Assembly (NCBI RefSeq): GCF_027531545.1
Contig: NZ_JAPZSC010000018.1
Coordinates: 248,001 to 312,000, forward strand
Length of the DNA stretch: 64,000 nt
DNA from: Silanimonas sp.
Lineage (GTDB): Bacteria; Pseudomonadota; Gammaproteobacteria; Xanthomonadales; Xanthomonadaceae
Reading direction: 5' to 3'
The number at the start of each line of letters is the position of its first letter. Position 1 is the first letter of the stretch. Below are positions 24,490 through 33,069 of this stretch, one piece after another. The notes under the pieces were generated by a model, which worked only from the letters and a program-made list of their open reading frames with translations, was not told where the DNA came from and ran no database searches. A program made the position numbers and the translations under genes.

Positions 24490-27357
24490 ATGGCGCAGCA
24501 GGGGCTGAAGCACGTGGCGCAGCGGGCTCTCGGCCTCCTGCGGCGCATCGGATCGGGCATCGGCGGCGTGTTCCGCCATCCCGCCCTCGCGAAGTTGACC
24601 GGGCCGGTCAGCGCGGCCTGGGGGCGCTTCCGAGCGCTGCCCCCGGTGCGCATGGTGGGCGTGGCGGCGAGCCGCAGCGTCGCGATGTTCCGCACCAGCG
24701 ATGGCCGCGAGTGGAGCGTGGGTGGGCGGCTGAGCATCGTCGCCGCCATCGTCGTCGTGCTGATCCTCGGACTGATCGCGCAGATCGTCTCGCGCAGCAG
24801 CGCCTCGGCGCTGAACGATAAAGCGGAGCAGGGCTTGGCCGCCTCCACCGACGCGGTGATGGCCACCCTCGAGGTCTACCGCCAAGGCCTCGACGAGGAC
24901 GCACTGCGCATGTACGGCGCCTTCCTCGGCACGCTGCCGCAGACGATCATCGTCCGCAGCCCCGACGAACGCATCCCGGCCGGTGAAGGCGACGCCCCGG
25001 CCCTTCGCATGGACGATCGCCTGATCAACGGCGACACCGTGCTGGTCGACGACTTCACGACGAATACCGAGGCCGCCGCCGTGGTCTTCGTGCTCGATGG
25101 CGAAGACTTCAAGCAGATCACCTCCTCGCTGCTGGACGACATGGGCAGCCGCCCGCTCGGCACGAGCATGGCGCGGGAGCATCCGGCCTACGCGAAGCTG
25201 ATGGCCGGTGAACCGCTCACCTCGGCGGAGCGCCTTTACGGCATCGACTACATCACGCATTACGAGCCGATCTTCTCCGCCAGCGGCACGACGGACGACG
25301 ATGGTGGCGTCGTCGGTGCGGTCATGGTGGGCATCGGCTACGAGGCCGCGCTGACCGCGCTCAACGAAAAGCTGGCCGAGCTCGACCTCGGTGACGGCGG
25401 CCGCCTCGTGGTCGTGCAGACCCGCGATGGCGACTCGCGCTTCGTCGTCCATCCGATGCTCTACGACACCGCGTTGAGTGGCGAGGAAGCCGATCCGGCC
25501 GCCGCCAGCATCGCGGCGGCGCTGGAGAACCCGGACGGCAGCCATGTCGCCGACCTGCCGGTGTGGGCCGAACCGACCCAGCCCGCGGTCGACGAGGCGC
25601 ATCTCGTGGCCTTGCGTACCTTCGAGCCCTTCGGCTGGCGCCTGATGGCGCAGGTGCCGGAGAAGGCCGTACAAGCGCAGGCCCGCGCCCTCGGCCGGCG
25701 CATCCTGCTGTTCTCGCTGATCGGCGCCGTCGTGATCGGCGCGGCGGTCGTGTGGTTGTCCCGCCTGCTGGTGGCGCAGCCGTTGAACCGCGCGGTCGGT
25801 TTCGCCAACGCCGTCGCCGCCGGCGACCTCGACGCGCAGCCCGACGCGGAAGCGCGCGCCGAGATCGGTGCGCTGAACCGCGCGCTCAGCGACATGATCA
25901 ACAAGCTGCGCGAGCGCCAAGAAGTGGAGCGTCGCGCCGCGGCCGAGGTGAAGCGCCTCGCCGACGAGACCTCGGCGATCGCGAACGCCCTCGACGCCGC
26001 GTCCAGCGCGGTGATGATGACCGACCGCGACCATGTGATCAGCTACGCCAACCGCGCGATGCGCACGCTGTTCACCGATGCCGAGGCCGCCATCGCCAGC
26101 GTGGCGAAGGGTTTCAGCGCCGAGGCGATGGTCGGCTTCCATTTCGGCACCCTGTACCCGATGGCCACGCCGCCGGTGCAGGCCTTCGAGGTCGAGCGTT
26201 CCTACGGCGGCCGCACCTTCCTGCTCGAGCTGAGCCCGTGGTTCGACGACGACGGCAGCTACCGCGGCAGCGTCGTGACCTGGACCGAGCGCACCGCCGA
26301 GCTGGCCACCCAGCGCGAGGTGCAGTCGATCGTCTCCGCGGCCGCAGCCGGCGATCTTTCCGGCGCGCTGTCGCTGGAAGGCAAGCAGGGCTTCCTGCGC
26401 GACCTCGCGGCTTCGATCAACGAGCTGCTGGGCGCGACTCGCGCCGGCGTGGCCGAAGTGCAGGTCGTGCTGGCCGCGCTGGCGGAAGGCGACCTCGCGC
26501 AACGCTCCACCGCCGAGCTGCGTGGCGTGTTCGCGCAGATGCGCGATGACGCCAACAGCAGCGCCGAGCGTCTTTCCGAGGTCATCGCCGCCATTCGCGA
26601 CGCGGCCGAGTCGATCACCACGGCTTCGAGCGAGATCGCCGCCGGCAACCAGGACCTCTCCAGCCGCACCGAGCAGCAGGCCGCCAGCCTCGAGGAAACC
26701 GCCTCGTCGATGGAGGAGCTCACCGCGACGGTCAAGCAGAACGCCGAGTCGGCGAAGCAGGCGACGACGCTCTCCGGCGGTGCCGCCCAGGTGGCCGTCG
26801 ACGGCGGCAAGCTGGTCGATGACGTGGTGAAGACCATGGCGCAGATTCAGGCCAGCTCGAAGAAGATCGGCGACATCATCGGCACCATCAACAGCATCGC
26901 CTTCCAGACCAACATCCTCGCCATCAACGCGGCGGTGGAAGCCGCGCGGGCCGGCGAAGCGGGCCGCGGCTTCGCGGTGGTCGCCTCCGAAGTGCGCAGC
27001 CTCGCGCAGCGCACCGCGGACGCCAGCAAGCAGATCCGCGGCATCATCGAGGAATCGAACGCCCGCATCGGCACCGGCGCCAAGCTGGCCGGCCAGGCCG
27101 GGCAGACCATGCACGAAGTGGTCGGCTCGGTGCGGCGCGTCACCGACCTGATCGGCGAGATCTCGGCGGCGTCGATCGAGCAGAGCCAGGGCATCGAACA
27201 GGTCAACCAGACCATCACGCACATCGACGAGGCCACGCAGCAGAACGCCGCGCTCGTCGAGGAGGCCACGGCCGCCGCGCATTCCATGGAGGACCAGGCG
27301 GCCACGCTGGTGCAACTGGTCGCGCGCTTCCGGCTCGCGGGCGATGGCGAGGCCTGA
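24490..27357 (+). CDS. Methyl-accepting chemotaxis protein with Cache_3-Cache_2 sensor and PAS
   Basis: 955 residues. An unusual basic cytoplasmic extension of about 75 residues precedes the first membrane helix (about 80-102). The periplasmic part carries Cache_3-Cache_2 hallmarks: SRPLGTSMAREHPAYAKLM, YGIDYITHYEPIF, and VGAVMVGIGYEA. Second helix is at about 404-424, followed by HAMP, a PAS-like unit (SSAVMMTDRDHVISYAN), a HAMP-like repeat and the signalling hairpin with tip [20 protein letters not shown]. Start ATG 24490 has GAGGGGAA upstream, supporting the extension as real, though ATG 24653 is a shorter alternative. No tethering pentapeptide. Confidence 0.93.
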   Translation: MAQQGLKHVAQRALGLLRRIGSGIGGVFRHPALAKLTGPVSAAWGRFRALPPVRMVGVAASRSVAMFRTSDGREWSVGGRLSIVAAIVVVLILGLIAQIVSRSSASALNDKAEQGLAASTDAVMATLEVYRQGLDEDALRMYGAFLGTLPQTIIVRSPDERIPAGEGDAPALRMDDRLINGDTVLVDDFTTNTEAAAVVFVLDGEDFKQITSSLLDDMGSRPLGTSMAREHPAYAKLMAGEPLTSAERLYGIDYITHYEPIFSASGTTDDDGGVVGAVMVGIGYEAALTALNEKLAELDLGDGGRLVVVQTRDGDSRFVVHPMLYDTALSGEEADPAAASIAAALENPDGSHVADLPVWAEPTQPAVDEAHLVALRTFEPFGWRLMAQVPEKAVQAQARALGRRILLFSLIGAVVIGAAVVWLSRLLVAQPLNRAVGFANAVAAGDLDAQPDAEARAEIGALNRALSDMINKLRERQEVERRAAAEVKRLADETSAIANALDAASSAVMMTDRDHVISYANRAMRTLFTDAEAAIASVAKGFSAEAMVGFHFGTLYPMATPPVQAFEVERSYGGRTFLLELSPWFDDDGSYRGSVVTWTERTAELATQREVQSIVSAAAAGDLSGALSLEGKQGFLRDLAASINELLGATRAGVAEVQVVLAALAEGDLAQRSTAELRGVFAQMRDDANSSAERLSEVIAAIRDAAESITTASSEIAAGNQDLSSRTEQQAASLEETASSMEELTATVKQNAESAKQATTLSGGAAQVAVDGGKLVDDVVKTMAQIQASSKKIGDIIGTINSIAFQTNILAINAAVEAARAGEAGRGFAVVASEVRSLAQRTADASKQIRGIIEESNARIGTGAKLAGQAGQTMHEVVGSVRRVTDLIGEISAASIEQSQGIEQVNQTITHIDEATQQNAALVEEATAAAHSMEDQAATLVQLVARFRLAGDGEA

Positions 27358-27360
27358 CCC

Positions 27361-28224
27361 ATGGCTGCCATCGGGACGGGGCCCAGGGACTTCGAGTACA
27401 CCGACCGCGACTTCAAGGTCGTCTGTGACCTGATCCGCAAGCGGGTGGGCATCGCGCTCACCGACAGCAAGCGCGACATGGTCTACAGCCGGCTGACGCG
27501 CCGGTTGCGCACGCTCGGCCTGTCGAGCTTCGAGGAGTACCTCGCCCACCTGCAGCGGCAACCGCAGGACGACGAGGAGTGGCAGCAGTTCACCAACGCG
27601 CTGACCACCAACCTCACCAGCTTCTTCCGCGAAGGCCACCACTTCGAGATTCTCGCCGAGCAGCTCGGCAAGCTGAAGGCGAAAGGCGGCCACGTCGATC
27701 TCTGGTGCTGCGCCGCCTCCACCGGCGAGGAGCCGTACTCGATCCTGATCACCGCTTGCGAGGTCTGGGGCACGCTGAAGCCGCCGGTGCGGCTCTGGGC
27801 CACCGACGTCGACACCCAGGTGCTCGAGACCGGCTCGCGCGGCGTCTACCCCTTCGAGCGAATCGCTGGCCTGTCCGAGGAGCGCAAGAAGAAGTTCTTC
27901 CTGCGCGGCACCGGCGGCAACGACGGCCTCGTGCGGGTGAAGCCCGCCCTGCGCGAACTCGTCGAGTTCCAGACGCTCAACCTCTTGGACGCGAGCTATC
28001 CGCGCAGCCCGGCGTTCGCCGCGGTGTTCTGCCGCAACGTGATGATCTACTTCGACAAGCCGATGCAGCGCGAGATCCTGTCGAAGATCGTCCTGAAGAT
28101 GGGTGCCGAGAGCCTGCTCTACACCGGGCACTCCGAGAACTACATGCACGCTAGCGACATCGTCGCCGCCTGCGGCCGCTCGCTCTATCGCCGTGCGTCG
28201 GCCGCCGGCGGGGCCGACAGGTGA
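27361..28224 (+). CDS. cheR: Chemoreceptor glutamate methyltransferase CheR
   Basis: 287 residues. Small helical N-domain (FKVVCDLIRKRVGIALTDSK, LTTNLTSFFRE) and SAM-binding domain with WCCAASTGEEPYSILI, ATDVDTQVLE and VFCRNVMIYFDK. CheR methylates receptor glutamates with S-adenosylmethionine for adaptation. Starts 3 bp after the receptor at 24490 and overlaps cheD by four bases. Because none of the receptors here ends in a tethering pentapeptide, it presumably binds them directly. Confidence 0.97.
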   Translation: MAAIGTGPRDFEYTDRDFKVVCDLIRKRVGIALTDSKRDMVYSRLTRRLRTLGLSSFEEYLAHLQRQPQDDEEWQQFTNALTTNLTSFFREGHHFEILAEQLGKLKAKGGHVDLWCCAASTGEEPYSILITACEVWGTLKPPVRLWATDVDTQVLETGSRGVYPFERIAGLSEERKKKFFLRGTGGNDGLVRVKPALRELVEFQTLNLLDASYPRSPAFAAVFCRNVMIYFDKPMQREILSKIVLKMGAESLLYTGHSENYMHASDIVAACGRSLYRRASAAGGADR

Positions 28225-28847
28225 AGATCCGCGCCGCCCGCGCGCTTGATCCAGAGGCCTCGGCACGCTCGCGTGCCTCGCCCCTGGTCTACAAGGACGC
28301 GCAGCTCGGTGCCGATGTCATCAAGATCCTTCCCGCCGAGTTCTTCGTCACCGACCAGCCGGTCGGATTGATGACGGTGCTCGGCAGCTGCGTGGCCGCC
28401 TGCATCCGCGACCCGTTCACGCATCTCGGTGGTATCAACCACTTCATGCTGCCCGACGGCGACACCAGCGACGGCGCGCCCGCCCGCTACGGCCTGCACG
28501 CGATGGAACTGCTGATCAACGAGCTCATCAAGGCCGGCGCCCGCCGCGAGCGCTTCGAATGCAAGGTGTTCGGCGGCGGCAACGTGCTGAAGAGTTTCAC
28601 GTCGACTCCGGTCGGCACGCGCAACGCCCAGTTCGTCTCCGAGTTCCTTCGCGACGAGAAGATCAATGTCGTCGCCAAGGACCTCGGCGGCATCCACCCC
28701 CGCAAGATCTGTTATTTCCCGACGACCGGAAAGGCCATGGTGAAGTTGTTGCCGCACGCGCACGACGACGCCGTGGCCGCCGAGGAAGTCGCCTACAAGG
28801 AGCGGTTGCGGCAGTCGCCGATCGCTGGCTCCGTGGAGCTGTTCTGA
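28221..28847 (+). CDS. cheD: Chemoreceptor glutamine deamidase CheD
   Basis: 208 residues from GTG 28221 (GTGA overlap with cheR). The catalytic Cys is in [11 protein letters not shown], the His in GGINHFMLP, and the conserved Thr/Gly segment in VFGGGNVL. CheD deamidates receptor glutamines to methylatable glutamates. The protein ends GSVELF, an ending shared with the chemoreceptor at 29999-31177 (GEIELF). The N-terminal 35 residues are less conserved, so a start near 28270 cannot be excluded, but overlap coupling supports 28221. Confidence 0.95.
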   Translation: MKIRAARALDPEASARSRASPLVYKDAQLGADVIKILPAEFFVTDQPVGLMTVLGSCVAACIRDPFTHLGGINHFMLPDGDTSDGAPARYGLHAMELLINELIKAGARRERFECKVFGGGNVLKSFTSTPVGTRNAQFVSEFLRDEKINVVAKDLGGIHPRKICYFPTTGKAMVKLLPHAHDDAVAAEEVAYKERLRQSPIAGSVELF

Positions 28848-29893
28848 TGCCCATCAAGGTCCTGATCATCGACGACTCCGCCCTCGTGCGGCAGCTGCTC
28901 ACCGAGATCCTGTCGAAGGATCCCGAGATCGAAGTCATCGGCGCGGCGCCGGACCCGATCATCGCGCGCGACAAGATCAAGCAACTGAAGCCCGACGTGC
29001 TGACGCTCGACGTCGAAATGCCGCGCATGGACGGCCTGCAATTCCTCGCCAACCTGATGCGCTTGCACCCGCTGCCGGTGGTGATGGTCTCGAGCCTCAC
29101 CGAGGCCGGTGCCGACGTCACGCTGAAGGCGCTGGAGCTCGGCGCCATCGATTTCGTCACCAAGCCCAAGCTCGACGTGGCGAAGGGGCTGACGGCCTAC
29201 GGGCCGATCCTCTGCGAGAAGGTGAAGATGGCGGCGAAGGCCAAGATCATCAGCCTTCCCGCGCGGCCGGTGGACAAGCCCGTGTCGCACGCTCCGGCGA
29301 CGGCCATGGCCTTCCGCACCACCGACAAGCTGATCGCCATCGGCGCCTCCGCGGGCGGTACCGAGGCGTTGCGCGTCGTGCTTGAAATGATGCCGGCCGA
29401 CGCGCCGGCCACGGTCATCACCCAGCACATCCCGGCCGAGTTCAGCCGGCCCTTCGCCGAGCGCTTGAACAAGCATTCGGCGATGGTCGTGATGCAGGCC
29501 GAGGACGGTGCGCCGATCCTCGCCGGCCACGCGTACGTCGCGCCCGGCGGCAAGCACCTCGAAGTGGTGCGCGACGGCGCACGCTGGCGCTGCCGCGTGA
29601 TCGACACCGAACCGGTGAACCGCCACAAGCCCTCGGTGGGCGTGATGTTCAGCTCGGTGCTGAAGGCGGCCGGGACCAACTGCGTGGCCGCCCTCCTCAC
29701 CGGCATGGGCGACGACGGCAGCCGCGAATTGTTGACGCTGCGCCAGGCCGGCATCCGCACCCTGGTGCAGGACGAGGCCACCAGCGTGGTCTGGGGCATG
29801 CCGGGCACGGCCTTCCGGCTGGGTGCCGCCGACGAAGTGTTGCCGCTGGACAAGGTCGCTGGACGCCTGCTGGAGCTGGCGCGGAACGCCTGA
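28847..29893 (+). CDS. cheB: Chemoreceptor methylesterase CheB
   Basis: 348 residues: receiver domain ([39 protein letters not shown]) joined to a methylesterase domain with the catalytic Ser in [10 protein letters not shown], His in TQHIPAEFS, and Asp in [13 protein letters not shown]. CheB removes receptor methyl groups when phosphorylated by CheA. TGATG overlap with cheD. This is the only cheB in the window; the first cheA block lacks one. Ends the second che operon, directly before the sigma-54 site at 29892. Confidence 0.97.
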   Translation: MPIKVLIIDDSALVRQLLTEILSKDPEIEVIGAAPDPIIARDKIKQLKPDVLTLDVEMPRMDGLQFLANLMRLHPLPVVMVSSLTEAGADVTLKALELGAIDFVTKPKLDVAKGLTAYGPILCEKVKMAAKAKIISLPARPVDKPVSHAPATAMAFRTTDKLIAIGASAGGTEALRVVLEMMPADAPATVITQHIPAEFSRPFAERLNKHSAMVVMQAEDGAPILAGHAYVAPGGKHLEVVRDGARWRCRVIDTEPVNRHKPSVGVMFSSVLKAAGTNCVAALLTGMGDDGSRELLTLRQAGIRTLVQDEATSVVWGMPGTAFRLGAADEVLPLDKVAGRLLELARNA

Positions 29894-29908
29894 GGCACGG
29901 GACTTGCA
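29892..29908 (+). promoter_or_regulatory. Sigma-54 promoter upstream of chemoreceptor gene
   Basis: GAGGCACGGGACTTGCA overlaps the cheB stop, with GG (29894-29895) and GC (29906-29907) exactly 10 bases apart, matching the fliL, fliP and flhA promoters. Predicted +1 is about 29919, giving an 80-nt leader that includes the hairpin at 29924-29941 and the sigma-28 promoter. Confidence 0.72.
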
Positions 29909-29923
29909 GGGGGTGGAAGGCCC

Positions 29924-29941
29924 CCTCCTGGCTTCAGGAGG
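29924..29941 (+). other. Perfect 7-bp hairpin in chemoreceptor leader
   Basis: CCTCCTG-GCTT-CAGGAGG is a perfect stem with a tetraloop. It lies after the sigma-54 site and just before the sigma-28 site; no T-run follows. A preceding AGGGG/CCCCT stem (29908-29926) partly overlaps it. It may weaken read-through from cheB or the sigma-54 transcript, leaving sigma-28 as the main source. Confidence 0.4.
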
Positions 29942-29945
29942 ACTC

Positions 29946-29972
29946 TAAAGAACACCCCGCAAGCGCCGATAC
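29946..29972 (+). promoter_or_regulatory. Sigma-28 (FliA) promoter of chemoreceptor gene
   Basis: TAAAG at 29946-29950 and GCCGATAC at 29965-29972 with a 15-base spacer from TAAA match the FliA consensus TAAA-N15-GCCGATAA at all but the last base. The chemoreceptor ATG is 27 bases downstream with GAAGGA 7 bases before it. FliA is encoded in this window. Confidence 0.85.
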
Positions 29973-29998
29973 CAGCGGGGAGATTGAAGGAATCCGCC

Positions 29999-31177
29999 AT
30001 GATCCAGCGCCTGCTGAAATTCACTGCCGCGCCGCTCGTCCTGTCCCTGATCCTCATGGTGGCGAAAGCCATGGGGGTCGCGCCGGCGATCGAATGGGCC
30101 CTGCTTCTGGTCACCACCCTCGCGTGGGGCGTTGGCGTCGGCGTGCTCGCCGCCACCGGTGGCCGCAGCAAGAACGCGACGCGAATGATCGCCGAGGAGC
30201 GCGCCCTGCTCGGCGACCTGCGCAGCTTCGTCTCCAACGAGATCGAAGGCACGCGCGGCGAAGTGAACCGCACACGTGAACTGATCCGCGAAGCGGTGGC
30301 CAAGCTCGGCATCAGCTTCGACGCGATGATGCGCCGCTCGAAGGAGCAGGCGGGCGCCGTGTCCCGCATCGTCGACCGCAGCGATGGCGGCGGCGTCGAC
30401 GTGCAGCGCTTCGCCCATCAGGCGGCGTCGCAGATGAGCGGCCTCGTCGAGGCGCTGGAAGAGGTGAGCGGCCAGAGTTCCGCCACGGTCAACCAGATCG
30501 ACCTCATGGCCCAGCATCTCGACGGCATCTTCGCCCTGCTTGAGGACGTGAAGTCGATCGCCGACCAGACCAACCTGCTCGCGCTCAATGCCGCGATTGA
30601 AGCGGCGCGTGCCGGCGAGGCGGGCCGCGGCTTCGCCGTGGTGGCCGACGAGGTGCGCAACCTCTCCGAGCGCAGCACGGCCTTCAACGAACAGATCCGC
30701 AAGCTGGCCTACAACTCGAAGGAAGCCATCCACAAGGTGCGCGAGACGGTCAGCACCATGGCCAGCCGCGACCTCGACCGCTCGCGCGGTGCGAAGGATG
30801 AGTCGGCCAACATGCTGCGCCAGGTCGACCAGATCCAGCGCACGCTGAGCGACGGCATGCGCGAGATCCAGAGCGCGAACTCGGCGATGGAACAGCACGT
30901 CGGCGACGCCGTGCGCTCGCTGCAGTTCGAAGACATCGCCACCCAGGCGATGGGCTCGGCCCTGACCCACATGGAGCGCCTCGCCGCGATCAACCGCGAA
31001 GCGATGGGCATGCAGGAACTGCTGAACAAGGCGGGCGAGGGCAACGAGCAGGAGCTGCTGGCCGCCCTTCGCCGCCTGTCGTCGCGCATCAAGGAGTTCC
31101 GCGGCGAGTGGGAGCGCCAGCCCCACAAGCCGGTAACGCAGAACAACATGTCGGAAGGCGAGATCGAGCTGTTCTGA
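29999..31177 (+). CDS. Short membrane-anchored chemoreceptor without periplasmic sensor
   Basis: 392 residues from ATG 29999. Two adjacent hydrophobic stretches (about 8-27 and 33-52) with almost no periplasmic loop, a coiled-coil region, then the MCP signalling hairpin with tip [20 protein letters not shown] and [18 protein letters not shown]. It lacks any recognisable ligand domain, so it may sense membrane or cytoplasmic state or act as an array scaffold. The C-terminus ends GEIELF, the same ELF ending as CheD. An in-frame TTG at 29984 is disfavoured since GAAGGA sits correctly for 29999. Driven by tandem sigma-54 and sigma-28 promoters. Confidence 0.92.
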   Translation: MIQRLLKFTAAPLVLSLILMVAKAMGVAPAIEWALLLVTTLAWGVGVGVLAATGGRSKNATRMIAEERALLGDLRSFVSNEIEGTRGEVNRTRELIREAVAKLGISFDAMMRRSKEQAGAVSRIVDRSDGGGVDVQRFAHQAASQMSGLVEALEEVSGQSSATVNQIDLMAQHLDGIFALLEDVKSIADQTNLLALNAAIEAARAGEAGRGFAVVADEVRNLSERSTAFNEQIRKLAYNSKEAIHKVRETVSTMASRDLDRSRGAKDESANMLRQVDQIQRTLSDGMREIQSANSAMEQHVGDAVRSLQFEDIATQAMGSALTHMERLAAINREAMGMQELLNKAGEGNEQELLAALRRLSSRIKEFRGEWERQPHKPVTQNNMSEGEIELF

Positions 31178-31220
31178 CGCGCTGTTTGGCGCACCGTTGT
31201 CGAGATGGGGGTGGTCGCCA

Positions 31221-32069
31221 GTGGGTCGTCGAGCGGGTTTCGCCAAAGGACTGTTGGTTGCTGCGGCCGCGATCGCCATCCTCGCGGCACCGCTGCCTGC
31301 AGTCGCCTGCACCAAGACGGTCCGCTGGGCGAACCACCCGCCCTACGGCGTGCGTTTCGACGATGGACGCCTTGGCGGCTACTACGCGGACCTGATCACG
31401 GAGGCCCTCCGGCGGATGGACTGCGAGGTGCGCTTCGTCGAGATTTCCTGGGCACGGGGTCTGCTGGCCTTGCAGAAGGGCGAGTTGGACATCGTTACCG
31501 GCGCACTGAAGATCGCCGATCGGGGTTCCTACGCTCGCTTCTCCCAGCCCATCAACTTCTCCCCCAATGCCCTGTTCCTGACGGATCGCTCGGCGGCATC
31601 CACGCGCGTCACTGCCCTGTCGGACATCGAGGGGACCTCCCTGGTGATTGGCGTCGTCGCGGGTGTCGCGTACCGCGGTGAGTACGCGCTCTTGCAAAGG
31701 GACCCGGACTTTCGCGCCCGGCTGCGTGTGTTGACTGATCGCCGCACCGGCTGGCGCTTGCTGGCTGCTGGGCAAATCGACGGGCTTCTTGTCGATGAAG
31801 TGACCGGACTGATCGAAGGTCCGGACCTTGTGCCGAGGAGCATGACGTTGCGCAGTATCCGATTGCAGGGGGCGAAGCCCTCGCACTTCGCGTTCAGTCG
31901 AGTGCGCGTCGATGAGGCCTTTGTGGCCGCTCTCGATGACGTCATCACCGGAATGATCGCCGACGGGACGATGGAAGCGATTCGTGGGCGCTACGTTCCC
32001 TGCCCGTTCGATGCCCGAACCCGGGGTTGCATGGAGGCCCCGATGACGGGGCCGCCGCACCCGCGCTAG
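31221..32069 (+). CDS. Periplasmic solute-binding protein, family 3-like (paralogue 1)
   Basis: 282 residues from GTG 31221 (G-rich SD-like tract about 10 bases upstream; a TTG at 31197 is possible). Signal peptide about 1-28 ending AVA, then CTKTVRWANHPPYG, GGYYADLITEALRRMDC, ARFSQPINFSPNALFL and a C-terminal cysteine pair in CPFDARTRGC. The fold pattern is that of SBP_bac_3 (amino-acid ABC-binding) proteins, but no permease or ATPase gene is near. Three paralogues follow at 35318, 36215 and 37243. Codon choice looks less GC-biased than in neighbours. It may bind a solute for chemoreceptor signalling. Confidence 0.8.
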   Translation: MGRRAGFAKGLLVAAAAIAILAAPLPAVACTKTVRWANHPPYGVRFDDGRLGGYYADLITEALRRMDCEVRFVEISWARGLLALQKGELDIVTGALKIADRGSYARFSQPINFSPNALFLTDRSAASTRVTALSDIEGTSLVIGVVAGVAYRGEYALLQRDPDFRARLRVLTDRRTGWRLLAAGQIDGLLVDEVTGLIEGPDLVPRSMTLRSIRLQGAKPSHFAFSRVRVDEAFVAALDDVITGMIADGTMEAIRGRYVPCPFDARTRGCMEAPMTGPPHPR

Positions 32070-32279
32070 GGCCGTGTGGGACGTGGCGTGCGGGCCTCGG
32101 GGCGCCGCCCTGTGCACGCAGCGATGCTTTTGTGTGATGCTCTTCACGCTTGCCCCCCCCTGATCCGGATTTCAGGGTCCGCCCGTCATCGCAACGCGCT
32201 GTGCGCGACCTGCCCGACGGACCTGGTTTTTCCCTCCCGCGCCGCGGGAGCCGGCGGCACCAGCACAGGGAGCGGGCCA

Positions 32280-33062
32280 ATGACGCACAAATCGATTGCA
32301 CTGATCTTGTCCATGGGCATGGCGGCCAGTCCGGCCTGGGCCGACGACCCGATCGCTACGGATCGTCCGGATTTCGTCGAGTCGAGCCAGACCGTCGGTC
32401 TCGGCCGATGGCAGATCGAAACCAGCGTTGCCTGGGAACAGGACGAGGACGGTGCCTTCGAGGCCAGCGCGTCCTCCACGCCCACGTTGCTGCGCTACGG
32501 CTTCGCCGAGCATTGGGAGCTGCGCTTCGAGACCGATGGCCTCATCGACGCCGAGCTGCGCGGCCCGGGTTTGCGGGTGGACGAGGACGGCGTGGCCGAC
32601 CTCGCCGTGGGCCTGAAGTACCACGTGCCCGGCAGCGGCGAGAACGGGGGCCCCTCGATGGCCTGGCTGATGCACGTCGACCTCGACACCGGCTCCAGCG
32701 CCTTCCGTGGCGACGGTGCCCGGCCGTCCCTGCGCTTGGTGGCGGAGTGGGAACTGCCGAACGACATGAGCCTCGGCGTGATGCCCGGCGTGATCTACGA
32801 CAACGGCGATGAAGGCCGCTATGCCGCCGGAATCTTCGGCATCGTGGTCGGCAAGGGCTGGACCGATCGCTTCCGCACCTTCGCAGAACTGGCGATGCCG
32901 CAGATCGCGAGCAGCAGCGACGGCGGAACGCAGGCCGCGCTTGACCTCGGCGGCGCCTACCTCATCAACAACAGCACGCAATGGGACTTCGCCGGTTCGG
33001 TGGGTCTCAACAACCGCACGCCCGACCTTGGCCTGACCACCGGCCTGTCCATCCGCTGGTGA
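32280..33062 (+). CDS. Outer-membrane channel-like protein (phenol-degradation MetA-type transporter family)
   Basis: 260 residues from ATG 32280 (AGGGAG 7 bases upstream). Signal peptide to about residue 20 (SPAWA), mature start [19 protein letters not shown], followed by alternating hydrophobic beta strands and a terminal aromatic residue (LSIRW), as for beta-barrel outer-membrane proteins. The TDRPDF...GxxQxE start is typical of the Phenol_MetA_deg family, whose members are putative outer-membrane transporters. It sits between a periplasmic binding protein and a chemoreceptor gene that begins 7 bp later, suggesting that it feeds ligands into the periplasm. The 210-bp gap before it shows no other gene. 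Confidence 0.7.
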   Translation: MTHKSIALILSMGMAASPAWADDPIATDRPDFVESSQTVGLGRWQIETSVAWEQDEDGAFEASASSTPTLLRYGFAEHWELRFETDGLIDAELRGPGLRVDEDGVADLAVGLKYHVPGSGENGGPSMAWLMHVDLDTGSSAFRGDGARPSLRLVAEWELPNDMSLGVMPGVIYDNGDEGRYAAGIFGIVVGKGWTDRFRTFAELAMPQIASSSDGGTQAALDLGGAYLINNSTQWDFAGSVGLNNRTPDLGLTTGLSIRW

Positions 33063-33069
33063 GGCCGCC

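Noticed and set aside
24439-28266. Open frame of about 1275 codons on the minus strand opposite mcp and cheR
   Set aside because: Same reason; composition is that of a shadow frame, and it lacks a ribosome site or motifs.
31180-31210. TTGGCGCACCGTTGTC as a sigma-54 site before the first binding protein
   Set aside because: The -12 element lacks GC at the required 10-base spacing from GG.
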